DNA of 64,000 nt from JARFQH01 sp041299015 (GCA_041299015.1 JBFYWB010000084.1:1-64000), one strand, 5' to 3'. Numbered from the stretch's first letter, positions 47,282 through 56,341 are shown. Notes: generated by a model not told the origin, from the letters alone. Translations and numbers: made by a program.

Positions 47282-48367
47282 TCAATGCTTCGGCGTGGCC
47301 GCCAGGTCGTCCAAATATGTGTCGAGCAATTCATAAAGCGTGAAGACACTGGCAATGTTGACGTGTTCCTCGGCGGTGTGCTGACTCATATCGCCGTCGG
47401 CGCCCCAGACGATCCCCTTGATGCCGTGCTGGCTCAGGTGCCGGGCGTCACTGGCACCGTGTTCGAATCCGGTCGAGGTTCCCGTCGCAATGGCCAGCAG
47501 CCGGTCCAGATAGGGCGATTGCCCGCCCATGAACAGGGGTTCTTTTTCTTCGATTATCAGACGGCCGCCGATTCTGCCCTGCATGTCCGCAACCAGCGCG
47601 TCGACGTCGTCGCTCTCGGTGTAACGGATGTCGAACAGGGCTTCGGCGCTGTCCGGGACCTGGTTGACCGATTTCCCTGCCGCGATCCGGCCGAAATTGA
47701 TGGTCCGGTGCCAATGGTCTGGCATTGAATCTTCGAAAAACATACGGATAATTCGATAATCGTCGAACAGTTTCTCGATGGCGTTCTCGCCGAGCCAGGG
47801 ACGGGCGCCGTGTGCGGATTTGCCTTCGGTGATCAGCTTGAGGCGCAGGATCCCCTTTTCTTTGACAACGATCTTGTCGACACTGCCGCCGTCAAGGGCG
47901 ATGCAAAAGTCGGCCTTAACGAGGGGAAGCACTTTCCGGGCGCCGTTGGCCCCGCCGATTTCCTCATCGGTTGTGATCAGAATGCCGAAAGGCAGGTCCT
48001 GCTGACCTCCACCGCGGTCGCGGCACCGCTGCAAGTGGTTCTTGAGGAGCACCAGCGAGAGGGCGGCCGCATACTTGTCGTCGATACTGCCGCGGCCGAA
48101 GAGCTTTCCATCCTGCCGCCAAGGTTCGAACAGCCGGTCGGCGCCCTCCACCACGTCGATGTGGGTCATCAGGAGCATGGCGAATTGCCCGCTTCGCGGC
48201 ACAGCCAGCAAGGAGGGATAATTCTGAAACTCCAACCGCTGGTAATCGATGGCGTTGGCGGTGAAAAAATCTTCGATGAAATCGGCGCAGCGTTGGATTT
48301 CAGACGGGCGGCTATGCGTGGATTTGAACCGGATCAGGTCTTCGGTCAGGCGGATGGATTCTTCCAT
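47282..48367 (-). CDS. M20-family metallopeptidase (ArgE/DapE/carboxypeptidase type)
   Basis: A 361-residue zinc peptidase or deacylase. The metal-site motifs are LLMTHIDVVEG near residue 65 (first His-x-Asp), GRGSIDDKYAA near 92 (bridging Asp), TTDEEIGGANG near 132 (catalytic Glu-Glu), and the late GASDARH near 309. The dimerisation domain lies at about residues 165-290. There is no signal peptide, so it acts in the cytoplasm. The ATG at 48367 is preferred; GGAG is 10 bases before it. It is followed 142 bases later by the peptide-binding protein gene, so it probably degrades imported peptides or removes N-acyl groups. Confidence 0.88.
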   Translation of the reverse strand: MEESIRLTEDLIRFKSTHSRPSEIQRCADFIEDFFTANAIDYQRLEFQNYPSLLAVPRSGQFAMLLMTHIDVVEGADRLFEPWRQDGKLFGRGSIDDKYAAALSLVLLKNHLQRCRDRGGGQQDLPFGILITTDEEIGGANGARKVLPLVKADFCIALDGGSVDKIVVKEKGILRLKLITEGKSAHGARPWLGENAIEKLFDDYRIIRMFFEDSMPDHWHRTINFGRIAAGKSVNQVPDSAEALFDIRYTESDDVDALVADMQGRIGGRLIIEEKEPLFMGGQSPYLDRLLAIATGTSTGFEHGASDARHLSQHGIKGIVWGADGDMSQHTAEEHVNIASVFTLYELLDTYLDDLAATPKH

Positions 48368-48503
48368 TTTGAACGGACTCCAAATCGATAATGTCAGGGG
48401 GTACACGTCGATACGCGCCTTATTCACCTACTTAGCAGCAGAATTCGGGTACGGCAAGAACATTTAGACGCCATACTCGGGCCGGCCCGGCTTTAAGAAA
48501 AAT

Positions 48504-48532
48504 TTGTGATTGGCATCTCGACCTGCTATGAT
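48504..48532 (+). promoter_or_regulatory. sigma-70 promoter of the ankyrin gene
   Basis: TTGTGA (48504-48509), exactly 17 bases, then TATGAT (48527-48532). Both boxes match well. It lies 89 bases before the start codon of the ankyrin-repeat gene and within the divergent spacer with the peptidase gene. Confidence 0.6.
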
Positions 48533-48621
48533 AATAGACAATTGAACCGTCGTCCGGCCATCGATGATATCGATGATCCGCGGCAAGGGACGGACTGTGC
48601 AGCGTCTGGGTGGAGAAGAAC

Positions 48622-49395
48622 ATGAGGTCCTTTCACCCCTGGAAGCCTTTAGTTGTCGCCGTTTTTATCCTGCTCTTAACTGCGCTGACGCCGCTCGACA
48701 GCGCAATGGCGGTCGACCCGTCGGAGTCTCTGGTCACTGCCGCCGAAATGGGCCTGCAGGATGACGTGCGCCGACTGCTCGACGCGGGTGTCGATCCCGA
48801 CGGCCGGAACTCATCCGGATGGACGGCCCTGATGCAAGCGTCTATGAATGGTCACCCGGAGATCGTGCGGTTGCTGATCGCCCGCGGTGCCGATGCCAAC
48901 ACCAGCGGAAACGCCGGATGGCAGGCATTGATGCTGGCGGCCCAGTTCGGCCACACGGACATCGTGCGCATTTTACTGCCGCAGAGGGCCGAGGTGAATG
49001 CGGCCAGTCGAAACGGTTCCACGGCGTTGATGGTTGCTGCGGGAAATGGCCATCACGAAATTGTGCAAGATCTCCTGCAAAAAGGGGCCGATGTCTCTCT
49101 GACGGACTATATGGGCCGGACCGCGCTCATGTTTGCCGCCACTGACGGCCATGACCGAATTGTCCGCCAACTGATTAAAAGCCGATCCGATGTCAACCTG
49201 ATCGACAAGGACGGCAACACAGCTTTGATGCTGGCCGTCAGTGGCGGCCACGCAGACGTCGTCCGTTCGCTGCTGGTTGCCTGCCCAGACCTCAAACACA
49301 ATGACGGCAAGGGAAGAACCGCCCTGCAATTGGCCGAGGAGAAACAGGTTCCGCGCATCATCGAGCTGCTGAAGACGCCGCCGCCATGCAAATAG
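48622..49395 (+). CDS. exported ankyrin-repeat protein
   Basis: A 257-residue protein with a signal peptide (residues 1-30, cleaved near SAMA-VD) followed by about six ankyrin repeats of 33 residues from residue 33 to 250. Successive repeats show the pattern G-x-TALM-x-A-x3-GH-x2-IV-x2-LL-x2-GADVN, e.g. GWTALMQASMNGHPEIVRLL, GRTALMFAATDGHDRIVRQL. Ankyrin repeats bind other proteins; exported versions in bacteria have been linked to protection of periplasmic enzymes and to host interaction, neither shown here. GGAGAAG precedes the ATG. A promoter with good boxes lies upstream. The PilZ gene 118 bases downstream may be co-transcribed. Confidence 0.88.
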   Translation: MRSFHPWKPLVVAVFILLLTALTPLDSAMAVDPSESLVTAAEMGLQDDVRRLLDAGVDPDGRNSSGWTALMQASMNGHPEIVRLLIARGADANTSGNAGWQALMLAAQFGHTDIVRILLPQRAEVNAASRNGSTALMVAAGNGHHEIVQDLLQKGADVSLTDYMGRTALMFAATDGHDRIVRQLIKSRSDVNLIDKDGNTALMLAVSGGHADVVRSLLVACPDLKHNDGKGRTALQLAEEKQVPRIIELLKTPPPCK

Positions 49396-49513
49396 CCGCT
49401 TGGCCGCAATCTGGCGGTAAATGCCGACCGCGACCGCCGCCTGAGAGCGAGCTCAAGCATCGAGAGCACTTATTTCGCCTTCGCCACTGCGCGACTGAAA
49501 AGACGGTGATCGG

Positions 49514-49903
49514 ATGCCGAACGAAAAGGACCGCATTGTCGACGAAACCAGGATTACGGCGCGCCTGATCGATCTGATCTGTGACATGACCATGGCCCAG
49601 CAGATCGAGCTGCTGAGCCAGCTGGATCACAAGAAGTACAAGAGCGGTCGCGCCGATCGGCGGCGTAAACGCAAAATTGCGGTCGATTATGAAGTCAACA
49701 ATTTCCTGCGCCAGGATGTCATCCGCGACATCAGCAACGTCGGCGTGTTTATCGAAACCCCCGCCCCCCCGGCTGTCGGCGAAAAAATCCGACTATCTTT
49801 CTGCCTGACCGATGATAAAAAACCGATCAGGGTCACCGGTCGGATCGTGCGGTCCACCGAGAAGGGTTTTGCCGTGGCCTTTCGCCGCAAGGCTCCTAAA
49901 TAG
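49514..49903 (+). CDS. PilZ-domain protein (c-di-GMP binding)
   Basis: A 129-residue protein. After a helical N-terminus of about 40 residues, the PilZ domain starts with RRRKRKIAVDYEV near residue 48, which has the RxxxR c-di-GMP motif, and DISNVGVFIETPAP near residue 71, the (D/N)xSxxG motif. The domain ends with IVRSTEKGFAVAFRRKAP. Such single-domain proteins relay cyclic-di-GMP levels to motility, exopolysaccharide or transcription targets. It follows the ankyrin gene and precedes a spacer with its own promoter. Both motifs are intact, so ligand binding is expected; the target is not apparent from context. Confidence 0.88.
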   Translation: MPNEKDRIVDETRITARLIDLICDMTMAQQIELLSQLDHKKYKSGRADRRRKRKIAVDYEVNNFLRQDVIRDISNVGVFIETPAPPAVGEKIRLSFCLTDDKKPIRVTGRIVRSTEKGFAVAFRRKAPK

Positions 49904-50075
49904 ACTCCACCGGTCGCCGATTCCGGTGAGAGCGCGACCACGGTCGATCCAAAACCAGATACTCGCGCCGGTTTGCGGTATTTCACGGGCCGGGCGCAGC
50001 GCACGGCCGCGACCCGGATTTTCCGATTCGCAATCGTTGGGATCACCGGAAGCGAAACCCTAGCGCGGCATCATT

Positions 50076-50103
50076 TTGACTTTTTTTGAAATGGATATAA
50101 AAT
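50076..50103 (+). promoter_or_regulatory. sigma-70 promoter candidate for class IV aminotransferase gene
   Basis: TTGACT (50076-50081), 16 bases, TAAAAT (50098-50103), in an AT-rich patch of an otherwise GC-rich spacer. It gives a leader of about 80 bases to the aminotransferase gene. The match is five of six for each box. Confidence 0.5.
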
Positions 50104-50189
50104 ACACCCTATGGCAGAAACAATCGGCAACGCGCCGCAGCTTCCGTAACAATCGAACGCAAGCTACTGCAACAGGTTGATGATACCGA

Positions 50190-51113
50190 GTGACCTTGAT
50201 TCTCACAACCACCTCGCGCAATACCCGTGTTCAAACCAGCAGGTACCGACCGTTGAATTCTGATGTCGCTTTTGACTTTCTCTTCGTAAACGGGGAGCTG
50301 CACTCTTCAAGCGGAGTCGCCATCTTCGAGCGGATCGATGGCAAAAGCGTTTATGAGGTCATCAAACTGATCGATGGCGTGCCCTTGTTTTTTGAAGATC
50401 ATTTGACCCGCATGCGCAGATCGGCGGCCTTGCTGGGAACCGGCTTCGAAAAACCATCGGCACAGGTGCGGGCTGAAATCGACGCGCTGGTCGTCAGAAA
50501 CGGCTGTACCGATATCAACGTAAAACTGGTGTGGTATCCGGAAAAAGAGGCGTCGGTTTTTCTGACCTATTTCGTTCGGCAGGATTTTCCGGAACAAGAG
50601 GCCTATCGGCGCGGTGTCCACACCATTCTCTACGGCGGTGAACGTCGAAATCCGCAAATAAAAGCCCTCAAGACCTCCTACCGCGAGCGGGTCAGGGCTG
50701 TCCGGGAAGCCGCTGGAGCATACGAAGCCTTGCTGGTGGACGACAATGGATTCATATCCGAGGGCACTCGGTCGAACCTCTTTTTTTTGATAGACGCTCA
50801 GCTCTGCACACCGCCTGCAGACACCGTCCTTCTGGGAGTTACCCGCCAGCATGTCATGGCCCTTTGCCGGACGCTGGGAATCGATGTGCGGGAAACCAGG
50901 CTGAACACACAGGATCTGTGCCGAGTTGAAGCCGCGTTTATCACCGGCACGACGATCGACATCCTGCCGGTTGGTTCGATCGACCGGCTGCAGCTCGCCT
51001 CGGTGGGTCATCCGCTGGTCCAAACCATCAACCGGGCCTTTGCCGATCGGGTATCCGCCTTCATCGCAGCCGAAAAAAAGGTGTCGTCCGAAGCGGCCGA
51101 TGGTAAAAATTGA
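50190..51113 (+). CDS. class IV aminotransferase (D-amino acid/branched-chain type)
   Basis: A 307-residue PLP enzyme of fold type IV. The body from about residue 25 starts LFVNGELHSSSGVAIFERIDGKSVYEVIKL, and the catalytic lysine is in IKALKTSYRERV near residue 157 (KALKT). GFISEGTRSNLFFL near residue 188 is the PLP phosphate-binding stretch (E-x2-SN-x-F). It may act on branched-chain amino acids, D-alanine or aminodeoxychorismate. The GTG at 50190 gives 25 residues before the domain; an in-frame TTG at 50253 is an alternative start that fits better with family length. It precedes the AsmA gene by 45 bases. Confidence 0.85.
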   Translation: MTLILTTTSRNTRVQTSRYRPLNSDVAFDFLFVNGELHSSSGVAIFERIDGKSVYEVIKLIDGVPLFFEDHLTRMRRSAALLGTGFEKPSAQVRAEIDALVVRNGCTDINVKLVWYPEKEASVFLTYFVRQDFPEQEAYRRGVHTILYGGERRNPQIKALKTSYRERVRAVREAAGAYEALLVDDNGFISEGTRSNLFFLIDAQLCTPPADTVLLGVTRQHVMALCRTLGIDVRETRLNTQDLCRVEAAFITGTTIDILPVGSIDRLQLASVGHPLVQTINRAFADRVSAFIAAEKKVSSEAADGKN

Positions 51114-51158
51114 TCGGAGCCAGGTGGTGGACTCGACCGTCAAGAAAAGGAGTTTGAC

Positions 51159-53171
51159 ATGAAAAAAGTAGTGAAATGGGCGCTGATTGCCGTGGGCGGG
51201 GTGGTGGCCCTGGTCATCCTGATTCTTCTCGTGCTGCCCTTCTTCGTCGACGCAAATAAGTACAAGACTTTACTTGAAACCAAAGTCACCGAAATGACCG
51301 GAAGACCCTTTTCGGTGGGTGGAGACGTCAATCTTTCTTTCTTCCCGTTTGCCGGCGTCTCTTTCTCCGATCTTCATTTGGGGAATCCGCCGGGTTTCGA
51401 GGCAACGGATTTCATATCCATCAAATCCTTCGATGTGCGGGTCAAACTGATGCCGCTTCTCTCACGCGACGTTCAAATCAAGCGCTTCGTTATGGATGAA
51501 CCCCAGGTTGTGCTCATTAAGAACAAGCAGGGTCAGGGGAACTGGGAGTTTCAGACAAAAAAAACCGGCGCTCCGAAAACGGAAACCGCTCAGAAGTCAA
51601 CGCCGGAAAAACCGGTCGAGGGACTGCCGATCCGCTCTCTGGCGGTCGGTGATTTTTCCGTCGCCAAGGGATCGATTGTCTGGATCGATAAGGCCTCCGA
51701 CATGCGCAAGACCATCGATCACCTCGATCTAGTCCTCACGGATCTCTCCTTTGATAAACCCATCGGGTTGGCGTTGTCCGCGCGCATGGACGACAAACCG
51801 GTTGCGTTAAACGGCATTCTTGGTCCGATCGGCCAGGATCCGGGTAAGGCCACCATTCCGCTGAACCTGAACGTCGAGCTTCTCTCCGAGCTGGCGTTGA
51901 CACTTAAAGGCAGCATTGCCTCACCGGCCGACAATCCCCGTGCCGACCTCACCGTCGCCGTCGCCGAGTTTTCCCCCCGTAAACTTCTGGCACGATTGGG
52001 TCAGTCCGATGTGATCGCTACCGCCGATTCGGGGGCTTTGAGCAAGCTGTCGCTGCAGGCCGCCATCGCGGCCGGGGCCGATAAAATTTCGGTCTCAAAC
52101 GGCCGGCTGGCCCTCGATGACACCAAGATCAGTTTTAACGCCCACATGGCTGAATTCGCACGCCCCGATATCGCCTTCACGGCCGAGCTGGACCGGATCA
52201 TCCTCGATCGCTATCTGCCGCCCAAATCCGGAAAAGAATCGCCGCCCCCCGCGGTAAAACCGCCGGCGAACCAAGCGGCGGGTGGCACAGACGGCGGTAA
52301 GAAAACCGATTACGCTGCTTTGCGTCGACTGGTGTTGGACGGCAAGATCAAAATCGGCGAAGTGACCGTGGCCAAGGCCAAGCTCAATAACTTCATTCTG
52401 CACGTCCGTGGAAAAGACGCCGTCCTGCGTGTAGAACCGCTGCAGACCGATCTCTACGGAGGCCACCTGAACCTTAACGCCAGCATGAACGTCAGCCAGA
52501 ACGTTCCGCGAAGCACGGCCAAGTTCCAGCTCAACAATGTTCAGGCCGGTCCGTTGGTGAAAGACCACCTCGACAAGGATTTTCTGGAAGGCACGGTTGA
52601 TGCCGCCGTCAATTTGTCCTTCAGCGGGGATGAGGCGTTAACCGTAAAGAAAACCCTGAACGGGGATGGCGATCTGCGCTTCTCTGACGGGGCCATCAAA
52701 GGAATCGATCTGGTTGCCATGATCCAAAATATCCGGGCCGCCTTCGGCAGTGGACAATTTGCCGCAAGTGGTTCCCAAACGGAATTCACCGAGTTGGCGG
52801 TGCCGTTTTCAATCAGAAATGGGATCATCGACACGGTTCAGACCAAACTGCAGTCACCCGTCCTGGATGTCGCGGTCGTTGGGCAAGCCGACCTGGTGAG
52901 CGAAAAATTGGATTTTCGGGTGGAACCAAAGGTGGTCCGAAGGCCTGGGAAACAGGTTGAACAGAAGGACTATTCGAAGGTGATGATACCGGTGCTGATC
53001 AGCGGGACCTTCTCCGAACCGAAATTTGCACCGGATCTGGAATCGGTAGCAAAGCAGCAAATTCAGGAAAAACTTCTTGAATCCGACAAAGTTCAAGAAT
53101 TTATCGATAAGAAAGGACTCAAAAAATACGAGGACCCGGTCAAGGACATTTTGAAAAACTTTCGCAAATGA
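51159..53171 (+). CDS. AsmA-family inner-membrane protein
   Basis: A 670-residue protein anchored by one helix (residues 8-30, LIAVGGVVALVILILLVLPFFV) with a large periplasmic part. KYKTLLETKVTEMTGRPFSVGGDVNLSFFP near residue 38 and GVSFSDLHLGNPPGFE near 70 are the AsmA start. The C-terminal half has NVPRSTAKFQLNNVQAGPLVKD and GDLRFSDGAIKGIDLVAMIQNIR near residue 510, the AsmA_2 hallmark. These proteins resemble chorein-type lipid-transfer bridges and help carry phospholipid to, or regulate, the outer membrane. AAGGAG precedes the ATG. A hairpin terminator follows. MlaC encoded nearby shares the outer-membrane lipid theme. Confidence 0.9.
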   Translation: MKKVVKWALIAVGGVVALVILILLVLPFFVDANKYKTLLETKVTEMTGRPFSVGGDVNLSFFPFAGVSFSDLHLGNPPGFEATDFISIKSFDVRVKLMPLLSRDVQIKRFVMDEPQVVLIKNKQGQGNWEFQTKKTGAPKTETAQKSTPEKPVEGLPIRSLAVGDFSVAKGSIVWIDKASDMRKTIDHLDLVLTDLSFDKPIGLALSARMDDKPVALNGILGPIGQDPGKATIPLNLNVELLSELALTLKGSIASPADNPRADLTVAVAEFSPRKLLARLGQSDVIATADSGALSKLSLQAAIAAGADKISVSNGRLALDDTKISFNAHMAEFARPDIAFTAELDRIILDRYLPPKSGKESPPPAVKPPANQAAGGTDGGKKTDYAALRRLVLDGKIKIGEVTVAKAKLNNFILHVRGKDAVLRVEPLQTDLYGGHLNLNASMNVSQNVPRSTAKFQLNNVQAGPLVKDHLDKDFLEGTVDAAVNLSFSGDEALTVKKTLNGDGDLRFSDGAIKGIDLVAMIQNIRAAFGSGQFAASGSQTEFTELAVPFSIRNGIIDTVQTKLQSPVLDVAVVGQADLVSEKLDFRVEPKVVRRPGKQVEQKDYSKVMIPVLISGTFSEPKFAPDLESVAKQQIQEKLLESDKVQEFIDKKGLKKYEDPVKDILKNFRK

Positions 53172-53174
53172 AGA

Positions 53175-53200
53175 AAAGCAGGGCCGCAAGGCCCTGCTTT
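53175..53200. terminator. bidirectional hairpin terminator
   Basis: A perfect 11-bp stem, AAAGCAGGGCC (53175-53185) and GGCCCTGCTTT (53190-53200), with a GCAA tetraloop. The stem ends in AAA/TTT and so works on both strands, between the AsmA gene and the convergent winged-helix gene. The T-run is only three bases, so it is moderate in strength. Confidence 0.65.
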
Positions 53201-53221
53201 CGAAACTGAGAAACACGGTGA

Positions 53222-53608
53222 TCAAACCAGTGCATAGACGCCCCTGTCGACGTTCTTGATCCTGCCCTGCTTCTTCAATTTGAATATGGCATTGGATACC
53301 TGGCGCTGGCCGAGACCGGTCTTCTCGAGAATGGCAGCGTGAGCAATGCTTCCATCGGCATTTGTGATAACCCCGAGAACAGAATCCACAATCGAGGTTG
53401 ACTCTTTAGCCGATGGTGAGGTTTTCTCAGGCGCTGGCTTCTTGGGCGCCTTCGATTTGCCCCCTTTGTTGACAGGCTTGGTTTTTGCGGTGATTTTGGT
53501 TTGTACCTTGGTTGTCTTGCCGACCTGTATGGCAATGGCATTGATTTCTTTGCTAATGGTTTTCAGGTCGTCAGCAATGTTTTTCAACAACTTTACCGTT
53601 TCGGCCAT
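53222..53608 (-). CDS. small winged-helix protein with coiled-coil N-terminus
   Basis: A 128-residue protein. Residues 1-35 form a probable coiled coil (MAETVKLLKNIADDLKTISK and on). Residues 36-70 are a Lys/Pro/Ala-rich linker resembling a histone-like tail. Residues 72-128 form a winged helix with SIVDSVLGVITNADGSIAHA, then LGQRQVSNAIFKLKKQGRIK as the recognition helix and wing. It has a good site, GGGAGGG, before the ATG. The lysine-rich linker suggests a nucleoid-associated or chromatin-like DNA-binding protein and not an operon-specific regulator. The family is not one I can name with confidence. It is convergent with AsmA and stands alone. Confidence 0.8.
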   Translation of the reverse strand: MAETVKLLKNIADDLKTISKEINAIAIQVGKTTKVQTKITAKTKPVNKGGKSKAPKKPAPEKTSPSAKESTSIVDSVLGVITNADGSIAHAAILEKTGLGQRQVSNAIFKLKKQGRIKNVDRGVYALV

Positions 53609-53841
53609 TTTCCCTCCCAATCGACGAGTTTTATTTTTGGCACATCTCGTGTGCCGTTTGAATCGACTCCATAAGTTCAAACCCACAAATTTGCAACAGT
53701 TATTTATAAAAGGATAAACGAATCCTTTTTCTTATGCTCCCCGTTATGGTTGACTATTGATTTGACGGCCGCAAACAATCGTCGTCCATCGGTCGAAACG
53801 TCGGCAGGGGATCCACTAAAAGTCGGAAAACGGCAGCAGAC

Positions 53842-54429
53842 CTACCCGCTGGTCTCGGCAACCTTCTTCCTGAGTATCGAAAGCATCTCGGCCGGCGTCT
53901 GCCGGCTCAGAATATCGTTGAATTGCGTCCGGTAGTTGCTCACCAGACTGACGCCTTCAATAACGAGATCGTATACTTTCCAATCGCCATCTCTTCGAAT
54001 CAGCCGATAGGCGATCGGGATCGTTTTGTCACGCGCGACAACATTGCTGCTGACTTCGGCTCTGGTCTCCGACAGCATTGTTTGCCTGCGAAACACGACC
54101 TTTTCATCGCTGTACTGCAACAACTGGCCCATGTAGTTTTTCTCCAGCAGCCGGCGGAAGAGTTCGATGAATTCGCTGCGCTGATCGTCGTCGAAATTCA
54201 ACCAGTTGCGTCCGAGCGTCATTCTCGAAAGATAAACGTAGTCAAAGGTTTCATCGGCCGCCGTCTCGAGTTTCTTGACCTTGACATCCTCCTTAAGGCT
54301 CTTGTCGCCCAGAATCTTGATGATCCGATCGATTCGGGTTTCGATAACCTTGAGCGGTTCGTCGGCAAGTGCGGTTGCCGCAACCCAGATGAAAATGCCG
54401 ACCATAACTGCGGCTGCCCTTTTGATCAT
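53842..54429 (-). CDS. mlaC: MlaC-type phospholipid-binding protein
   Basis: A 195-residue periplasmic protein with a signal peptide (residues 1-22, cleaved after ALA). The MlaC/Ttg2D domain is recognised by VKKLETAADETFDYVYLSRMTLGRNW near residue 51, FIELFRRLLEKNYMGQLLQY near 87 and VYDLVIEGVSLVSNYRTQFNDIL near 152, the closing hallmark. It shuttles phospholipids between the outer-membrane MlaA complex and the inner-membrane MlaFEDB ATPase. AAGAGGTGAC precedes the ATG. Here it is an orphan, since no mlaD, E or F genes are adjacent, so its partners must be elsewhere. AsmA in the neighbourhood points to envelope lipid traffic as a shared theme. Confidence 0.9.
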   Translation of the reverse strand: MIKRAAAVMVGIFIWVAATALADEPLKVIETRIDRIIKILGDKSLKEDVKVKKLETAADETFDYVYLSRMTLGRNWLNFDDDQRSEFIELFRRLLEKNYMGQLLQYSDEKVVFRRQTMLSETRAEVSSNVVARDKTIPIAYRLIRRDGDWKVYDLVIEGVSLVSNYRTQFNDILSRQTPAEMLSILRKKVAETSG

Positions 54430-54579
54430 ACGTCACCTCTTCACATCGCCGAGCGTGATGGTCATGTAACCGATGCAGAACGGCAGCAGCGAAGCAAATT
54501 CAGGTCAACTCTGTGAACCTCAGAGAGACCGAGACGGCCCGATGCTTTGATCGGCTGAAATTACATCCCCCATCGGCTG

Positions 54580-55662
54580 TTAAAGCACCTCGGCAATGAC
54601 ATCAAGGGCCCGGCGGACCAATGTTTCTTCCGCCTGGGAGCCCATGTGGCCGAGCCTGAAAATTTTGCCGGCCAGTTGACCGTAGCTGCCGCCCACCACA
54701 AGTCCCCGTTTGCGCAATCTGGTGTCAAAGTCGGACCATGGCATCGAGGCCGGCAGATAAACGGCCGTCACCGTCGGCGACGGAACGGCACCCGGCGCCG
54801 GGAAAAGTCTCAGCCCGATATCGTCGAGCCGCCGGCGGCAGTAGTCAGCCGCCCTGGCATGGCGCTCGAAGACAGCGGGCAGTCCCTCGGCGAGGATCAA
54901 TTGCGCACCGGCGTGAAGAGCCGCCAGACCGTGCCAGTTCGGGGTATAGGGGAAGTAGCGCGTCTGTTGAACGGCCCTAAAGGGCTGCAGCGCATCGTAT
55001 CCGGCGTAGTTCACCTGCTCGACTATCTCCCAGGCATCCGCGCTTACCGACAGAAAGGCCATGTCCGGGGGCGCGCTCAAACACTTCTGAGCACCGCCCA
55101 GGCACAGGTCGATATGCCAATCATCGGTCAATACGGGCGCGCCGCCGATGCTGGAGACGGCATCGACATAGAGCAACGGCACCCGGAGCGCTTTCTTCAA
55201 GCGGCCGAGATCCGCGATCGGGTTAAGCGTGCCTGAAGGCGTCTCGCAGTGCACCACCGTTATCATTTTTGGTTTGAAAGCCGCAATCGCCTGTTCGATT
55301 TCGCTCAGCGCAGAAATCGTTTGGTCGTCGGGCAGGCTGACCTTGCGCACATCGGCCCCGACCGCAGCGGCCATCTCGGCAATGCCGTGGCCGAACACAC
55401 CGGTGGCGACCGACAGCACTCGGTCGCCGGGTGCCAGGCAACTCTTGAGAGCACTCCAGAGAACCACCATCCCCTCACCGGACTGGATCACCACCGTGTC
55501 GGCGGTGGCCATAATTTGCTGCAGCCCGGCAACCGTGCGATCATAAAGGTCGAAAAACTCGGCCTCCAGATCGGCTGAGCCGTAATTGTTTGTCAGGGCC
55601 TCGATCACGGCCCGGGGCAAACTGACCGGACCGGGAACCATGGCCAGGGGATAGGCTTTCAT
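54580..55662 (-). CDS. class V aminotransferase (alanine/serine-glyoxylate type)
   Basis: A 360-residue PLP enzyme of the AGXT/SerC-like group. VPGPVSLPRAVIEAL near residue 9 is the characteristic opening. The catalytic lysine is in LGGAQKCLSAPPDMAF near residue 187, preceded by YVDAVSSIGG near 163 with the PLP-binding Asp. VHCETPSGTLNPI near 136 and RLGHMGSQAEETL near 340 (the conserved Arg) fit the family. It could transfer the amino group of alanine or serine to glyoxylate, or act as a purine-catabolic enzyme. GGAGGTG precedes the ATG at 55662. It is divergent from an HD phosphohydrolase gene and not in a metabolic operon, so substrate remains open. Confidence 0.88.
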   Translation of the reverse strand: MKAYPLAMVPGPVSLPRAVIEALTNNYGSADLEAEFFDLYDRTVAGLQQIMATADTVVIQSGEGMVVLWSALKSCLAPGDRVLSVATGVFGHGIAEMAAAVGADVRKVSLPDDQTISALSEIEQAIAAFKPKMITVVHCETPSGTLNPIADLGRLKKALRVPLLYVDAVSSIGGAPVLTDDWHIDLCLGGAQKCLSAPPDMAFLSVSADAWEIVEQVNYAGYDALQPFRAVQQTRYFPYTPNWHGLAALHAGAQLILAEGLPAVFERHARAADYCRRRLDDIGLRLFPAPGAVPSPTVTAVYLPASMPWSDFDTRLRKRGLVVGGSYGQLAGKIFRLGHMGSQAEETLVRRALDVIAEVL

Positions 55663-55741
55663 CGTCTTCACCTCCGGTTGTAATGTCACTCACAAACCTG
55701 TATACGTCGTAAAAATAGAGACTGCAATTACGGAAACGAAG

Positions 55742-56341
55742 ATGAGGATTCCATCTCGCGAATACTGTTACCGGCTCATGCGCGAGATGCGCATGCTGGA
55801 CCATATCATACGGCATTCCCTGCAGGTCTGCCGCGTGGCCGAGCTACTGGCGTACCAGCTCGGCAAAAAAGGGCGCAGGCTCAATCGGGACCTGGTCCAG
55901 GCGGCGGCACTGCTGCACGACATCACCAAGACCCGCAGCTTGACAACCGGGGAGAAACATTCTGAAAGCGGCTGTGACCTGCTTGCCGGCCGCGGTTACG
56001 CGGAGGTGGGCGACGTTATCCGGCAGCATGTCGAACTGGACACTTACTTTGCAAGCGACACGCCTTCGGAGGCCGAAATCGTCAACTACGCGGACAAAAG
56101 GGTCCTGCACGACCGTATCGTCGGCTTGGAAGAGAGGATGGCCTATATCATGGAGCGATACGGGGCCACACCGGCATATCGCGCCCGCCTCCGCCGGCTG
56201 CGGACACTCTCGAATCGGCAGGAGAAAAGGATCTTCGCGGAACTGCCCTTTTCACCTGCCGGCATGGAAAACCACATCGCAAAAGTCGATCTAACCGTCG
56301 AACTTCACAGGGTCCTTGCGCCGCTCGGGCCGCAGGTCTGA
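55742..56341 (+). CDS. HD-domain phosphohydrolase
   Basis: A 199-residue HD protein with an intact metal motif: MLDHIIRHSLQVCRVAELL near residue 18 (first His), AAALLHDITKTRSL near 55 (the HD doublet), CDLLAGRGYAEVGDVIRQHVELD near 78 with a further His, and VNYADKRVLHDRI near 114 (final Asp). This is the arrangement of small hydrolases acting on nucleotides or tRNA ends (e.g. YqeK/YedJ-like). Compare the hcp-linked HD-like protein earlier in the window, in which the doublet is lost. It is divergent from the class V aminotransferase gene and convergent with the cyclophilin gene. The substrate is unknown. Confidence 0.85.
   Translation: MRIPSREYCYRLMREMRMLDHIIRHSLQVCRVAELLAYQLGKKGRRLNRDLVQAAALLHDITKTRSLTTGEKHSESGCDLLAGRGYAEVGDVIRQHVELDTYFASDTPSEAEIVNYADKRVLHDRIVGLEERMAYIMERYGATPAYRARLRRLRTLSNRQEKRIFAELPFSPAGMENHIAKVDLTVELHRVLAPLGPQV

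Noticed and set aside
47455..47480. GTTCGAATCC-like sequence as part of a tRNA T-arm
   Set aside because: It lies inside the M20 peptidase gene and no acceptor stem or anticodon arm can be formed; no tRNA was found in the window.
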